This document shows, in pieces, positions 1 to 8,604 of a stretch of DNA of 64,000 nucleotides (its first letter is position 1; every line of letters starts with the position of its first letter). The stretch spans positions 20,335 to 84,334 of the forward strand of contig CAJJZP010000011.1 of assembly GCA_905197665.1 (NCBI GenBank). The letters run 5' to 3'. The translations under genes and the position numbers were made by a program. The notes beneath the pieces were generated by a model. That model ran no database searches, had not been told where the DNA came from, and saw only the letters and a list, made by a program, of their open reading frames with translations. This DNA comes from an uncultured Collinsella sp. Lineage in GTDB: Bacteria > Actinomycetota > Coriobacteriia > Coriobacteriales > Coriobacteriaceae.

Positions 1-522
<522 letters not shown>

Positions 523-579
523 GTGTGCGGCGTGAGCTGATATGACATCCAGACGAGATACCCAATACAAGGAGGAGTT

Positions 580-2010
580 ATGACGAACAAAGAGCTGGCT
601 CAAAAGCTGCTGGACCTTTTGGGCGGTAAAGACAACGTGCTCGCAAACGCGGCGTGCATGACGCGCCTGCGCGTGACCGTCAAAGACGCGGGCAACGTCG
701 ACACGGAGGGTATTAAGGCACTCGACGGCGTGATGGGCCTGGTCGAGGACGACACGATGCAGATCGTGCTGGGGCCGGGCAAGGTGAATAAGGTGCTCGA
801 GGAGTTCTCCAAGCTCACCGGCCTTGCGAAAGGCGTTGCCGACGAGAGCGTGGTTGACGCTGCGGCCACAAACAAGGCCGCGCAGAAGGCAAAGTACGAG
901 TCCAAGCCGGTTCAGGCCTTCCTCAAGAAGATTTCCAATGTCTTCGTCGCCCTGCTTCCCGGCATCATTGCGGCTGGCCTCATCAACGGTATCTGCAACG
1001 TCATTAACGTCTCGACGGCAGGCGCGCTTGCAGGCGAGTGGTGGTACCAGGGCATTCGTTCCATGGGCTGGGCCCTGTTTGCCTATCTGCCCATCTTGGT
1101 GGGCTATAACGCGGCACGTGAGTTTGGCGGCTCCGCTGCGCTGGGCGGCATCGCCGGCATGATGTGTATCGCCAACAGTGCCATGCCCCTGCTTGCGCCT
1201 GGCGCGGCTGATCCTGCCACTGCCATTCTGCTGCCGCTCACCAATGCGCAGTACAACCCCGCAGCGGGCGGCATGATCGCGGCTCTTATCGCTGGCGCAT
1301 TTTTTGCCTGGATGGAGCGTCAGATTCGCAAGGTTATGCCCAACGCACTCGACACGTTTTTGTCCCCGCTGCTGGTGCTCATCATCGGCGCCTTTGCTCT
1401 GATGCTCGTCATCCAGCCGGTTGGCGCATGGCTGACGACTGCCATCTTTAGCGTTTTGACCTTTATTTTCGAGAAGCTGGGCGTCCTGGGCGGCTATATC
1501 CTGTCGGCAGGCTTCTTGCCGCTGGTTTCCGTCGGCCTGCATCAGGCGCTCACGCCGATCCACGCTATGCTCAACGATCCCGACGGCGCTACCAAGGGCA
1601 TCAATTACCTGCTCCCCATCCTTATGATGGCTGGCGGCGGCCAGGTCGGTGCCGGTCTGGCGCTGTACTTTAAGACCAAGAACGCCAAGCTCAAGAAGTA
1701 TGTCGCAGAGTCCATTCCCGTTGGCATTCTGGGTGTGGGCGAGCCTCTGATGTATGCCGTTACGCTGCCGCTCGTTCGCCCGTTTGTGACGGCCTGCCTG
1801 GGTGCCGGATTTGGCGGCGCGCTCGCGGCGCTGCTTCACATCGGCACGGTTTCTCAGGGCGTTTCCGGTCTGTCTGGCCTGCTGATCGTCGTTCCTGGCC
1901 AGCAGCTCGGCTACGTTGCCGCTATGCTGCTTGCCTATGCCGCCGGCTTTGTCCTGACGTGGTTCTTTGGCGTCGACGAGCAGAAGATCAACGAGTTCTT
2001 TGGCGAATAG
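580..2010 (+). CDS. murP: PTS EIIBC component, MurNAc-specific (MurP type)
   Basis: A 476-residue membrane sugar transporter of the glucose/sucrose PTS superfamily. The N-terminal EIIB domain (about residues 1-85) carries the phosphorylated cysteine Cys26 in AACMTRLRVTV. The EIIC domain (about 105-470) is a chain of hydrophobic segments with the family GEP motif (GVGEPLMYAV, about residue 386). There is no EIIA domain, as in E. coli MurP, so phosphate must come from another EIIA, possibly the Crr-like protein at 29345. The start has a strong AAGGAGGAG-type ribosome site 7 bases upstream. Substrate specificity is inferred from the position between murQ and a MupG homologue; the sequence alone would also fit a sucrose or beta-glucoside EIIBC. 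Confidence 0.85.
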   Translation: MTNKELAQKLLDLLGGKDNVLANAACMTRLRVTVKDAGNVDTEGIKALDGVMGLVEDDTMQIVLGPGKVNKVLEEFSKLTGLAKGVADESVVDAAATNKAAQKAKYESKPVQAFLKKISNVFVALLPGIIAAGLINGICNVINVSTAGALAGEWWYQGIRSMGWALFAYLPILVGYNAAREFGGSAALGGIAGMMCIANSAMPLLAPGAADPATAILLPLTNAQYNPAAGGMIAALIAGAFFAWMERQIRKVMPNALDTFLSPLLVLIIGAFALMLVIQPVGAWLTTAIFSVLTFIFEKLGVLGGYILSAGFLPLVSVGLHQALTPIHAMLNDPDGATKGINYLLPILMMAGGGQVGAGLALYFKTKNAKLKKYVAESIPVGILGVGEPLMYAVTLPLVRPFVTACLGAGFGGALAALLHIGTVSQGVSGLSGLLIVVPGQQLGYVAAMLLAYAAGFVLTWFFGVDEQKINEFFGE

Positions 2011-2077
2011 TTTGATATCGCGAGCCGTGTTGCTCAGGGCTCGCGGCGCGCGGCAGATTTCTTGATGCTATGGTTGT

Positions 2078-2111
2078 GCCGGTGGGGCTAACTGCTCCGC
2101 CGGCCTTTTTT
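2078..2111 (+). terminator. Intrinsic terminator or attenuator between murP and the MupG-type gene
   Basis: An 11-pair stem (GCCGGTGGGGC, loop TAACT, GCTCCGCCGGC, two G-U pairs) runs straight into a T7 tract. The T tract abuts the AAAGGAG ribosome site of the next gene, so the hairpin would either lower expression of that gene or act as a conditional stop inside the operon. Confidence 0.75.
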
Positions 2112-2127
2112 AAAGGAGCGTTGAAAC

Positions 2128-3180
2128 GTGAAAACGGGTATTTCGATTTATCTTTCCAGTCCTCTGCAGGATATTGAGCGGACGATTGAGCACGGTGCCG
2201 CGGCGGGTGCGCGCTATGCGTTTACCTCACTGCATATTCCCGAGGATGGGGGAGCGGCGTATGCCGATAAGGTCCGTCATGTGCTGTCGCTGCTCTCCGC
2301 GCACGGTATTGCGCTCATCGCCGATGTGGGGCCGCGCACGTGCGATTTGCTCGGGCTTGAGCGCATCGAGGACCTGCGCGATCTGGGGTTGGAATACCTT
2401 CGTTTGGACTATGGCTTTAGCGCCCGGCGGGTCGCGGAGCTGTCCAGTGTATTTCGCATTGTGGTCAATGCATCGACGGTGAGTTCTGATGAAATCGCAT
2501 CGTGGCGTGAGGCCGGTGCCGATGTGACTCGTTTTGCCGCCTGCCACAATTTTTACCCCAAGCCTTATACCGGTTTAGCTCTGGAGGACATTGCTCGGGT
2601 GAATCTTCGTCTTGCGGCGCTTGGATTCGAAATCATGGCTTTTGTGCCGGGTGATGCTAACGTTCGCGGGCCAGTATTCGAGGGACTGCCGACGGTCGAG
2701 GCGCAGCGCGGTCGCGCGTCAAAGGTTGCTCTCAATATGCTTGAGCTTGCACATGGCGCCGATTGCGACATTGTGTTGGTCGGCGACCCCGATCTTTCCG
2801 ATGCGGGCTGGACGCAGTTTGCTCATGTTTCCGCCGGATACGTGGACCTGCAATGCGAGCTTGAGCCCGGTTATGCCTATGTACGTGGGCAGATTCATCA
2901 CGACCGACCCGATTCGAGCACCCTCATCTTTAGGTCTCAGGAGTCGCGTACGACGCTTAAGCCGGATTCCGTGCCGATGGATGCCGGTGCCGGCCTGTCA
3001 CGAAAGACGGGGTCGATCGCTGTGAGCAATAGCGGCTATGGGCGCTACGAAGGCGAGCTTGAGATTGCGCGGGTCGATCTTCCCGGTGACGAGCGCATGA
3101 ACGTTGCGGGTCATATCACGCCCGAGGCAATGGAGCTGCTGCCGTTCATCAAACGCGGATTCGGGGTACGGTTCGTTTAG
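2128..3180 (+). CDS. mupG: DUF871 / MupG-type 6-phospho-N-acetylmuramidase
   Basis: A 350-residue cytoplasmic protein of the DUF871 family; the Staphylococcus aureus member MupG hydrolyses MurNAc-6P-GlcNAc disaccharide to MurNAc-6P and GlcNAc. The N-terminus (GISIYLSSPLQDIERTI) and the segment LRLDYGF, followed by NASTVSSDEI and HNFYPKPYTGLA, are typical of the TIM-barrel half (about residues 1-235); the rest would be the small cyclophilin-like C-terminal domain. The start is GTG, chosen because AAAGGAGCG lies 7 bases upstream and the protein then begins exactly as family members do. Together with MurQ and MurP it makes a complete uptake and degradation route for muropeptide-derived sugars. 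Confidence 0.78.
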   Translation: MKTGISIYLSSPLQDIERTIEHGAAAGARYAFTSLHIPEDGGAAYADKVRHVLSLLSAHGIALIADVGPRTCDLLGLERIEDLRDLGLEYLRLDYGFSARRVAELSSVFRIVVNASTVSSDEIASWREAGADVTRFAACHNFYPKPYTGLALEDIARVNLRLAALGFEIMAFVPGDANVRGPVFEGLPTVEAQRGRASKVALNMLELAHGADCDIVLVGDPDLSDAGWTQFAHVSAGYVDLQCELEPGYAYVRGQIHHDRPDSSTLIFRSQESRTTLKPDSVPMDAGAGLSRKTGSIAVSNSGYGRYEGELEIARVDLPGDERMNVAGHITPEAMELLPFIKRGFGVRFV

Positions 3181-3272
3181 CGTGTGACCCGTGGGCTACA
3201 ATTGGCCCATCATGCGAAGGCGCCTCGTGTGGCGTGTGCCTGCGTTGGCCGATCTATATTCGGAGGATTTCC

Positions 3273-3632
3273 ATGACCGTACTGTTTGTTGAATATCCCA
3301 AGTGCTCGACCTGTAAGAAGGCCAAGGCATGGCTGGACGAACACGGGGTAGAGTATATCGACCGCGATATCGTTTTGGACAATCCCACGGCTGATGAGCT
3401 TGCGACCTGGATTGCTCGTTCGGGACTGCCGGTGCGGCGCTTCTTTAATTCGTCGGGCATGAAATATCGAGAGCTGGGCCTGAAGGCGCGTCTAGATGCG
3501 GGCATGACGGATCGGGAGTGCTACGAGCTGCTGGCGACCGACGGCATGCTGGTCAAGCGTCCGCTGTTGGTGGGCGACGACTTTGCGATTCCCGGCTTTA
3601 GGGAAGCAGCTTGGACCGAGGCGCTGCTGTAG
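3273..3632 (+). CDS. ArsC/Spx-family thioredoxin-fold protein (YffB-like)
   Basis: A 119-residue protein with the arsenate reductase/Spx fold. Near the N-terminus is YPKCSTCKKAK, giving a CxxC pair (Cys11 and Cys14), and further on KRPLLVGDDFAIPGF, the conserved Arg-Pro segment of the family. The length matches YffB/Spx-like proteins rather than the larger ArsC of plasmids. No arsenic-resistance gene is near, so an arsenate role is not supported; it is better described as a glutaredoxin-like protein of unknown substrate. The ATG is preceded by CGGAGGAT 7 bases upstream. An in-frame upstream start would lack this site. Confidence 0.85.
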   Translation: MTVLFVEYPKCSTCKKAKAWLDEHGVEYIDRDIVLDNPTADELATWIARSGLPVRRFFNSSGMKYRELGLKARLDAGMTDRECYELLATDGMLVKRPLLVGDDFAIPGFREAAWTEALL

Positions 3633-3704
3633 CGGCTGCGGAAAGTGCGACCCGTTTTGAGTGCTCAGGGTGGGACGTGTTTTCCATCGGCGGGCTCGCT
3701 CGGC

Positions 3705-4115
3705 TCAATCCTCGAGCTGTGCCCATTCGTGCGGATCGTAGACCTTTACGTGCTTGTTGGGCTTGCCGCTCCAGTACTCCTCGTCCATAAAGGGCAGATA
3801 TGCCTGAACACCGGGGCAGATAAAGGGAATCCGCTGCTGTTGCAGTCGCTCGCGCTGTCGCTGCTCCAGGTGCGCCTCGGATATGACAGTCGGCATACCG
3901 GACAGCTCGACGAGGCTTGACTGGATTCGCTTAAGGTCGGGGAGTCCCGCGTGCCATGACATCCGCATGATCAAAAAGGATGCACGGCGGTATTTTGCCT
4001 GCATCACCGTGATGGCGGGGCGCAGAGTGGGATGGATTTTGTCCCGTTCGGGCCAAAGGTCAGCAGTGATCTCGAGGCCCAGGGTCTCCCATAGGTAATC
4101 AAGCTCTTCGTCCAT
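3705..4115 (-). CDS. Small protein with the 'IPFI..P....YLPF' signature, unknown function
   Basis: A 136-residue protein, convergent with the ArsC-like gene. The segment RERLQQQRIPFICPG followed by AYLPFMDEEYW resembles the end of the N-terminal domain of longer proteins from lactic acid bacteria annotated as MarR-like or winged-helix regulators. The C-terminal helix-turn-helix half of those proteins is absent here, so this is either a one-domain relative or a shortened copy. It is acidic and has no membrane segment or signal peptide. The gene starts with ATG at 4115 behind a weak GAGGCG site, and the intergenic region upstream is shared with the tRNA promoter. Function is not known. Confidence 0.6.
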   Translation of the reverse strand: MDEELDYLWETLGLEITADLWPERDKIHPTLRPAITVMQAKYRRASFLIMRMSWHAGLPDLKRIQSSLVELSGMPTVISEAHLEQRQRERLQQQRIPFICPGVQAYLPFMDEEYWSGKPNKHVKVYDPHEWAQLED

Positions 4116-4308
4116 GGCGCCTCGATATCTACGTGATCATTGATACTTCGATTGTGTTGCCTGGTGCTATCGTTTTCGCGGTAGAATCTGCCAACGGTTG
4201 ACGGCTACCGCTCGCGGCGTTTTGTCCTTCGTGTGCAGCGGTCGACTTCACAGGTCCTTCACGTGTTGGCCGTATTTGACTGAATTTCAAAAAAGTCAAA
4301 ATTGGGGC

Positions 4309-4337
4309 TTGCGTCACGGCCGGACTTCCCGTATATT
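4309..4337 (+). promoter_or_regulatory. Promoter of the tRNA-Gln/tRNA-Glu unit
   Basis: TTGCGT and TATATT are separated by 17 bases, a good sigma-70-type pair. The predicted start near 4344 lies about 40 bases before the first tRNA. Confidence 0.6.
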
Positions 4338-4381
4338 TCTTTCTTGCGCAAAGGCACAGCCGAGCGCAGCGATGCAGTCAT

Positions 4382-4455
4382 TGGGATGTCGTCTAATGGC
4401 AGGACAGCGGATTCTGGTTCCGTCAATGGGGGTTCGACTCCCTCCATCCCAGCCA
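4382..4455 (+). tRNA. tRNA-Gln (CUG)
   Basis: A complete cloverleaf: acceptor TGGGATG pairs with CATCCCA, the anticodon arm GCGGA-TTCTGGT-TCCGT presents CTG, the T arm GGGGG-TTCGACT-CCCTC is intact, and the 3' CCA is encoded. The D arm (GTCTAATGGCAGGAC) is normal. It forms a two-gene unit with the following tRNA-Glu. Confidence 0.96.
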
Positions 4456-4472
4456 TTGCATTTGCTACATAT

Positions 4473-4549
4473 GGCCCGTTCGTCTAGCGGTTTAGGACGC
4501 CGCCCTCTCAAGGCGGAGATCACCAGTTCGAATCTGGTACGGGCTACCA
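4473..4549 (+). tRNA. tRNA-Glu (CUC)
   Basis: A complete cloverleaf: acceptor GGCCCGT pairs with ACGGGCT (first pair G-U), the anticodon arm GCCGC-CCTCTCA-AGGCGG presents CTC, the T arm CCAG-TTCGAAT-CTGG is intact, and CCA is encoded. It lies 17 bases after tRNA-Gln and shares its terminator. Confidence 0.96.
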
Positions 4550-4559
4550 AAATTGAACG

Positions 4560-4587
4560 CCCGGGCCTCGTAAGAGACCCGGGTTTT
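4560..4587 (+). terminator. Terminator of the tRNA unit
   Basis: CCCGGG and CCCGGG close a hairpin with an inner CTC-GTAA-GAG stem, followed by TTTT. It begins 11 bases after the tRNA-Glu CCA. Confidence 0.85.
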
Positions 4588-4643
4588 GTGTATTGACCGT
4601 ATATACGGCGCCTGCCGTGTTTCGCTCAGATCGAGGAGTAGCC

Positions 4644-5561
4644 ATGGATCTGCCCATCAGCTTGCAAGACATCACGTATGCCGAGAACTATCTGGCGCAG
4701 GGCGACCTGGCTACGGCGACGCCGCTGTTGGAGCGCCTGGTGGAGCTCGCCGAGGAGTATATCGACGCCGAGTGCAAGACGGAGGAGAAGCGCCAATACT
4801 TTAGCTTCGATAGCAAGTTTGAGCGTCTGGCCTATCGCCGCGTGGAGAAGGATCCGCGCGAGCTCGTGCAGGTCGAGGTGCCGTTTGACCGCCTGTACTC
4901 TGACATGGCGTTTGCCTATATTCGCCTGCAGGATTATGTGAGCGCTCGTAATGCCCTGATGCAGGCTGTGCGTTGGGACCCCATGAACTGCAACTATCGC
5001 TTGGACCTGGCCGAGCTGTTCCGCGCACTCGATGACAAGCAGGAATGGGCATCGCTCTCGTTTTCGGTGCTGGAGCGTGCGAGCGACGGCAAGTGCGCCG
5101 CCCGCGCCTATTCCAACCTGGGCCAGTACTTCTTGGAGCCCGAGACCGAGAATGTCTCGGCCGCCGTGGGTTGCGCGCGTCTAGCACTGCGCTTAGCGCC
5201 CAACGATGCACACACGACGCGCCTGCTCAACAAGATTCATACCACCTATCCGGATGCCGCCGAGGAGAGCGACGAGCACGTGATGGGTGAACTGGCCCTG
5301 CAAGGCGTGCCGACCTCGCCTTCGGCCGAGATTGCCATCTGCCTGATTATGTGCGCGACCGATGCTGCAAGCGACGGCGACAAGCAGGAGGCGACGCGCC
5401 TGACAGTGCGTGCTCGCGACCTTGTGGGCGAGGAGGCCTGCGCGGCGATTATCAAACTGGTGCGCGAGAGCGACGCCGAGCTCAATGCTGAGCGCAAGGC
5501 AAAGCGCGACGCCGCGGGCTCAAACGTCGATGGGACCGAGGAGGCCAGCGATGCCCAGTAA
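4644..5561 (+). CDS. Tetratricopeptide-repeat-like protein
   Basis: A 305-residue soluble, acidic, alpha-helical protein. Helical pairs with TPR spacing can be read around residues 65-95 (FDRLYSDMAFAYIRLQDY), 96-130 (SARNALMQAVRWDPMNCNY) and 140-190 (YSNLGQYF, then ARLALRLAPNDAHT), so it probably acts as a protein-binding scaffold; no catalytic motif is visible. The ATG at 4644 is preferred over upstream starts because GAGGAGT lies 6 bases before it. The last 11 bases overlap the start of smpB, so the two genes are translationally coupled. Its tail is Ala/Asp/Glu-rich. The binding partner is unknown. Confidence 0.75.
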   Translation: MDLPISLQDITYAENYLAQGDLATATPLLERLVELAEEYIDAECKTEEKRQYFSFDSKFERLAYRRVEKDPRELVQVEVPFDRLYSDMAFAYIRLQDYVSARNALMQAVRWDPMNCNYRLDLAELFRALDDKQEWASLSFSVLERASDGKCAARAYSNLGQYFLEPETENVSAAVGCARLALRLAPNDAHTTRLLNKIHTTYPDAAEESDEHVMGELALQGVPTSPSAEIAICLIMCATDAASDGDKQEATRLTVRARDLVGEEACAAIIKLVRESDAELNAERKAKRDAAGSNVDGTEEASDAQ

Positions 5562-6021
5562 GCGCGAGCGCAAGCTCATCTCCAAGAATCGCTCGGCACA
5601 CCACGAGTACTTTATCGATGAGACCTTTGAGTGCGGCATTGAGCTGAGTGGCACCGAGGTCAAGTCGATTCGCGAGCGCGCGTGCCAGATCACCGACACC
5701 TTTGCACTGATTCGTGGCGGCGAGTGCTGGCTCGTGGGCCTGCATATTCACCCTTATAGCCATGGTGGCGTGTGGAACCGCGACCCTGATCGCCGTCGTC
5801 GTCTGCTGCTGCACCGCAAGGAGATTGACTTTCTCGACGGTAAGCTACGTAATCGCGGCTATGCCCTGGTGCCGCTGGAGCTCTACTTTAATACCGACGG
5901 CCGCGTAAAGCTGCTGCTGGGCCTAGGCCGCGGCAAGAAGCTTTACGACAAGCGCGAGGATATGGCCAAGCGCGACGTTCAGCGCGAGATTGACCGCGCG
6001 CTTAAGGAGCGCAACCGCTAG
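5551..6021 (+). CDS. smpB: SsrA-binding protein SmpB
   Basis: A 156-residue protein that binds tmRNA and delivers it to stalled ribosomes in trans-translation. Family hallmarks are all present: LISKNRSAHHEYFIDETFE at the N-terminus, ELSGTEVKSIRE, the GLHIHPYSHG loop, RRRRLLLHRKEI, and the basic C-terminal tail GRGKKLYDKREDMAKRD. The length is normal. The start overlaps the end of the TPR gene by 11 bases, with GAGGAGG-type sequence inside the upstream coding region as the ribosome site. No tmRNA gene is found next to it in this window. Confidence 0.97.
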   Translation: MPSKRERKLISKNRSAHHEYFIDETFECGIELSGTEVKSIRERACQITDTFALIRGGECWLVGLHIHPYSHGGVWNRDPDRRRRLLLHRKEIDFLDGKLRNRGYALVPLELYFNTDGRVKLLLGLGRGKKLYDKREDMAKRDVQREIDRALKERNR

Positions 6022-6033
6022 GCACTCTGTATA

Positions 6034-6100
6034 AGTTGCGGTGGAATACGGACTGTTTTGCTTGTTTGAGGAGCTATTCAGTCCCTATTTCACCGCAACT
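6034..6100. repeat. Family A palindrome, copy 1 (67 bases)
   Basis: Arms of 22 bases (beginning AGTTGCGGTG and ending CACCGCAACT) with two mismatches, 13 bases after the smpB stop. Two more copies of exactly 67 bases occur at 48561 and 59664. The rest of the stretch up to the flavin reductase gene has no other recognisable element. Confidence 0.85.
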
Positions 6101-6226
6101 GTGGGCGCTCATCTTGCTTACTGTTTTGGCACATATGTCTCAAAGGTGGTGTCCGCTATGGGCGCCGCCTTTTTTGTGGGTACATACATCCATGAGGTTC
6201 CAACCCGGGTTAGGGGAGTGATCATT

Positions 6227-6730
6227 ATGGACAAAACTGCGTTCTTTACGATGCCGAGCGGTCTGTATGTGGTGAGCGCCGCGGCAGACGGGCTGCGCGC
6301 CGGCTGCGTCATCAACACGGCGGTGCAGGTGACGTCCATGCCGCCGCGCATCTCGATTGCCGTGAACAAGGACAACGTCACCTCGGGTGTCATCGCATCG
6401 GCCAAAGCGTTCGCGCTGACCGTGATCGATCAGACCGCCGATATGCTCTACATCGGTAACTTTGGGTTCCGCACCAGCAGCGATTACGACAAGTTTGCCA
6501 AATACGAGACCCGTGAGACGGCTCTGGGCATGCCCTATGTGCCCGAGCACGCGGCGGCCCTGTTTAGCTGCCGTTTGATCGACACTGTGGATGTGGGCAC
6601 GCATCTACTGTTTATCGGCGAGGTCGAGGATGCCGAACGCCTGAGTGACGAGACGCCACTCACCTACGATTACTACCATAAGGTCCTGAAGGGCAAGACG
6701 CCTCCGAAGGCGTCCTCGTATCAAGGCTAG
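6227..6730 (+). CDS. Flavin reductase-like (FMN-binding split barrel) protein
   Basis: A 167-residue protein of the flavin reductase/FlaRed family, which binds FMN and passes reducing equivalents from NAD(P)H. The N-terminus (FFTMPSGLYVVSA), the loop GCVINTAVQVTSMPPRISIAV with NKDN, and the later HLLFIGEVEDAERL are typical of this fold. The start at 6227 follows GGGGAG by 8 bases; the open frame upstream crosses the family A palindrome and is not coding. A mini-rubredoxin gene follows, so the pair looks like a split form of the flavin reductase-rubredoxin fusion (Hrb) used by anaerobes to reduce flavodiiron oxygen/NO reductases. That partner role is inferred. Confidence 0.82.
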   Translation: MDKTAFFTMPSGLYVVSAAADGLRAGCVINTAVQVTSMPPRISIAVNKDNVTSGVIASAKAFALTVIDQTADMLYIGNFGFRTSSDYDKFAKYETRETALGMPYVPEHAAALFSCRLIDTVDVGTHLLFIGEVEDAERLSDETPLTYDYYHKVLKGKTPPKASSYQG

Positions 6731-6747
6731 AAATGTTTTAAAAATAC

Positions 6748-6775
6748 TTGCATTATATTATTGAGAATCTATACT
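6748..6775 (+). promoter_or_regulatory. Promoter of the rubredoxin-like gene
   Basis: TTGCAT and TATACT are separated by 16 bases inside an unusually AT-rich stretch after the flavin reductase stop. The predicted start lies about 35 bases before the rubredoxin ATG, so this gene can be expressed separately from its neighbour. Confidence 0.6.
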
Positions 6776-6819
6776 GATAAATGAAGTACATCACCAGTCA
6801 CGTTCGAGAGGAGAACATC

Positions 6820-6963
6820 ATGGCTGAGGAGAAGAAGACGTATAAGTTCGTGTGCGTCGTTTGCGGTTACGAGGTTGAGGTCGATACGCCCGAGCTGCCC
6901 GAGGATTATGTGTGCCCGGTGTGCGGCGTCGGTCCCGATCAGTTTGAGCTCGTCGAGGAGTAG
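6820..6963 (+). CDS. Mini-rubredoxin (rubrerythrin-type iron centre protein)
   Basis: A 47-residue electron carrier with two CxxC knuckles, Cys12-Cys15 (CVVCGY) and Cys32-Cys35 (CPVCGVGPDQFE), which bind one iron. Classic rubredoxins have about 29 residues between the knuckles; here there are only 16, as in the rubredoxin domain at the end of rubrerythrins. The ATG follows GAGAGGAGAAC; an in-frame ATG at 6781 has no ribosome site. The gene lies between its own promoter and an intrinsic terminator. A role with the neighbouring flavin reductase in oxygen or peroxide detoxification is inferred. Confidence 0.88.
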   Translation: MAEEKKTYKFVCVVCGYEVEVDTPELPEDYVCPVCGVGPDQFELVEE

Positions 6964-7003
6964 CTCACAGACACACGGCAAACAGCCGAACATAGCTCTG
7001 TCC

Positions 7004-7040
7004 AAGGGCTCCGGTCGGTCATCCCGGCCGGGGCCCTTTT
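7004..7040 (+). terminator. Terminator after the mini-rubredoxin gene
   Basis: AAGGGCTCCGG pairs with CCGGGGCCCTT (one G-U), then TTTT. Confidence 0.8.
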
Positions 7041-7108
7041 CCTCCGTCCCCAAGGGATCACGGCTGCTGTTAGCCGATCCTGTCTGTTGTGAGTCCGGCC
7101 GACCTTTT

Positions 7109-7245
7109 GTCTCAATCTGTAACATCTAACGGTGGAAATTGGGTCCACTTGTTACAGATTGAGACAAACGGAGCTGTCCTTCGGAATGATCTCGATCTGT
7201 AACATCTAGACATCAAAAGCGGGTCTAGATGTTACAGATCGAGAC
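7109..7245. repeat. Family B palindrome array 1 (two 57-base units)
   Basis: Units at 7109-7165 and 7189-7245, start to start 80 bases. Each has 15-base arms of the type GTCTCGATCTGTAAC / GTTACAGATCGAGAC and a 27-base variable centre. In unit 1 both arms carry the A/T variant (GTCTCAATC / GATTGAGAC). In unit 2 the pairing extends to a perfect 22-base stem. The array fills the gap between the convergent rubredoxin and mntH genes; the remaining sequence holds only the rubredoxin terminator. Confidence 0.9.
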
Positions 7246-7272
7246 GTTTGCCTGGGTAGGTGCCCCGTCCCA

Positions 7273-8529
7273 TTACATCCCTGTCAACAACACGACATCG
7301 AGAATCGTCACGATGACACCAATCCCTACGAGCAGCGCGTTGAGCGGGCGCGAATTGGCGTATTTGCCCATAACGCGGGGTGAACCGGTGAGCCGTATGA
7401 GCACAAAGACCGTAATCGGTAGCTGAAGCGACAGCAGTGCCTGACTCCAGATGAGACCTTCAAAAGGATTTGGGACGACCAGGCACGCCGTCGCTGCGCC
7501 GACGAAACAGGCCGCCACCCCGATCGAGGAATGTCGGTCGTGGATATCGTATTCCTCGTCGAACATGCCCGCAGTGATGGTTCCCGCCGCCATGCCCGCT
7601 GTCACGCTACTCGAGAGGCCCGCGAACAGCAGCGCTACCGCAAAGATGGTCGAGCTCGCCGGGCCCAAGATGGGGGAGAGCGTGGCCGCTGCGACGGCGA
7701 GGTCGTCTACGACCATGCCGTGCGCAAAGAAGGTCGTTGCGGCCAGGATGACCATGGCCGAGTTGATTGCCCAGCCCACGCCCATCGAAAAGAGCGTGTC
7801 GAAGAGCTCGTAGTGCAGACGTTCTTCGATAACTTGCTCGCCTTGGCCTTCGAAGTGCATGGATTGGATGACCTCGGAGTGCAGAAAAAGGTTGTGTGGC
7901 ATAACGACCGCACCCAGGACACTCACGATAATCGTTGCCGAGTCGGCAGGCATGCTGGGGATGATCCAGCTTGCGGTTGCTTGCGGCCAGTCGACTTTGA
8001 CCAGCGCGAGCTCTGCTAAAAACGAGAGTCCCACCACACCCACGAAGGCGATGATCCAGCGTTCGGCGCGCTTGTAGGAGCTCGTCATGAGCATCGCCAT
8101 CGATACTGCCGCCACGATGACGCAGCCCGCGCGCACGGGCAGCCCAAAGAGCATTTGAAGGGCAATCGCGCCACCCAGGACTTCGGCCATGGCGGTGGCG
8201 ACAGTCGCGAGATAGGCACTGGCGAGTACCGTGCGTCCAACGAAGCGGGGGAGGTAACGTGTCGTGGCCTCGGCAAGGCAGGCGCCCGTGGCGATACCCA
8301 GGTGCGCCGCGTTGTGCTGCAGCACAATGAGCATAATCGTGGACAGCGTGACGATCCACAGCAGCGCGTAGCCAAACTGCGAGCCCGCGGCCATATTGGA
8401 GGCCCAGTTGCCCGGGTCGATAAAGCCGACGGTCACGAGCAGCCCGGGGCCGATATGCCGCGCAATGTCTAGGCCTCCGTGACCGCCGGTGCGCCGGGAA
8501 CCAAAGTGTTGTTTGAGATGGTTGAGCAT
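7273..8529 (-). CDS. mntH: Nramp-family divalent metal transporter (MntH-like)
   Basis: A 418-residue membrane protein that imports Mn2+ (and often Fe2+) with protons. The metal-site motifs are intact: DPGNW at residues 38-42 in the first helix and MPHNLFLHSEV at 210-220 in the sixth. About eleven hydrophobic segments are seen, in line with the family. The ATG at 8529 is chosen because AGGAGCGC lies 5 bases upstream; a longer frame adds 12 residues without a site. It lies 75 bases after gpmA on the same strand, so co-transcription is possible. No metal-responsive operator or manganese riboswitch was recognised upstream. Confidence 0.92.
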   Translation of the reverse strand: MLNHLKQHFGSRRTGGHGGLDIARHIGPGLLVTVGFIDPGNWASNMAAGSQFGYALLWIVTLSTIMLIVLQHNAAHLGIATGACLAEATTRYLPRFVGRTVLASAYLATVATAMAEVLGGAIALQMLFGLPVRAGCVIVAAVSMAMLMTSSYKRAERWIIAFVGVVGLSFLAELALVKVDWPQATASWIIPSMPADSATIIVSVLGAVVMPHNLFLHSEVIQSMHFEGQGEQVIEERLHYELFDTLFSMGVGWAINSAMVILAATTFFAHGMVVDDLAVAAATLSPILGPASSTIFAVALLFAGLSSSVTAGMAAGTITAGMFDEEYDIHDRHSSIGVAACFVGAATACLVVPNPFEGLIWSQALLSLQLPITVFVLIRLTGSPRVMGKYANSRPLNALLVGIGVIVTILDVVLLTGM

Positions 8530-8604
8530 GGTGCGCTCCTGTGTATGGGCGGCGTGACGTCGCATCTGGGCCGTGCGGCGCCACGCGTCGGTTTTGGGTT
8601 GGGG

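Noticed and set aside
2011..2127. A riboswitch between murP and the MupG-type gene
   Set aside because: The only structure seen is a simple terminator hairpin; there is no room for an aptamer.
3273..3632. Arsenate reductase function
   Set aside because: The CxxC fits the wider ArsC/Spx fold, but no ars genes are near; a specific arsenate role is not supported.
6022..6226. tmRNA gene next to smpB
   Set aside because: The gap is too short for a tmRNA and no tRNA-like ends with CCA were found; it contains a family A palindrome.
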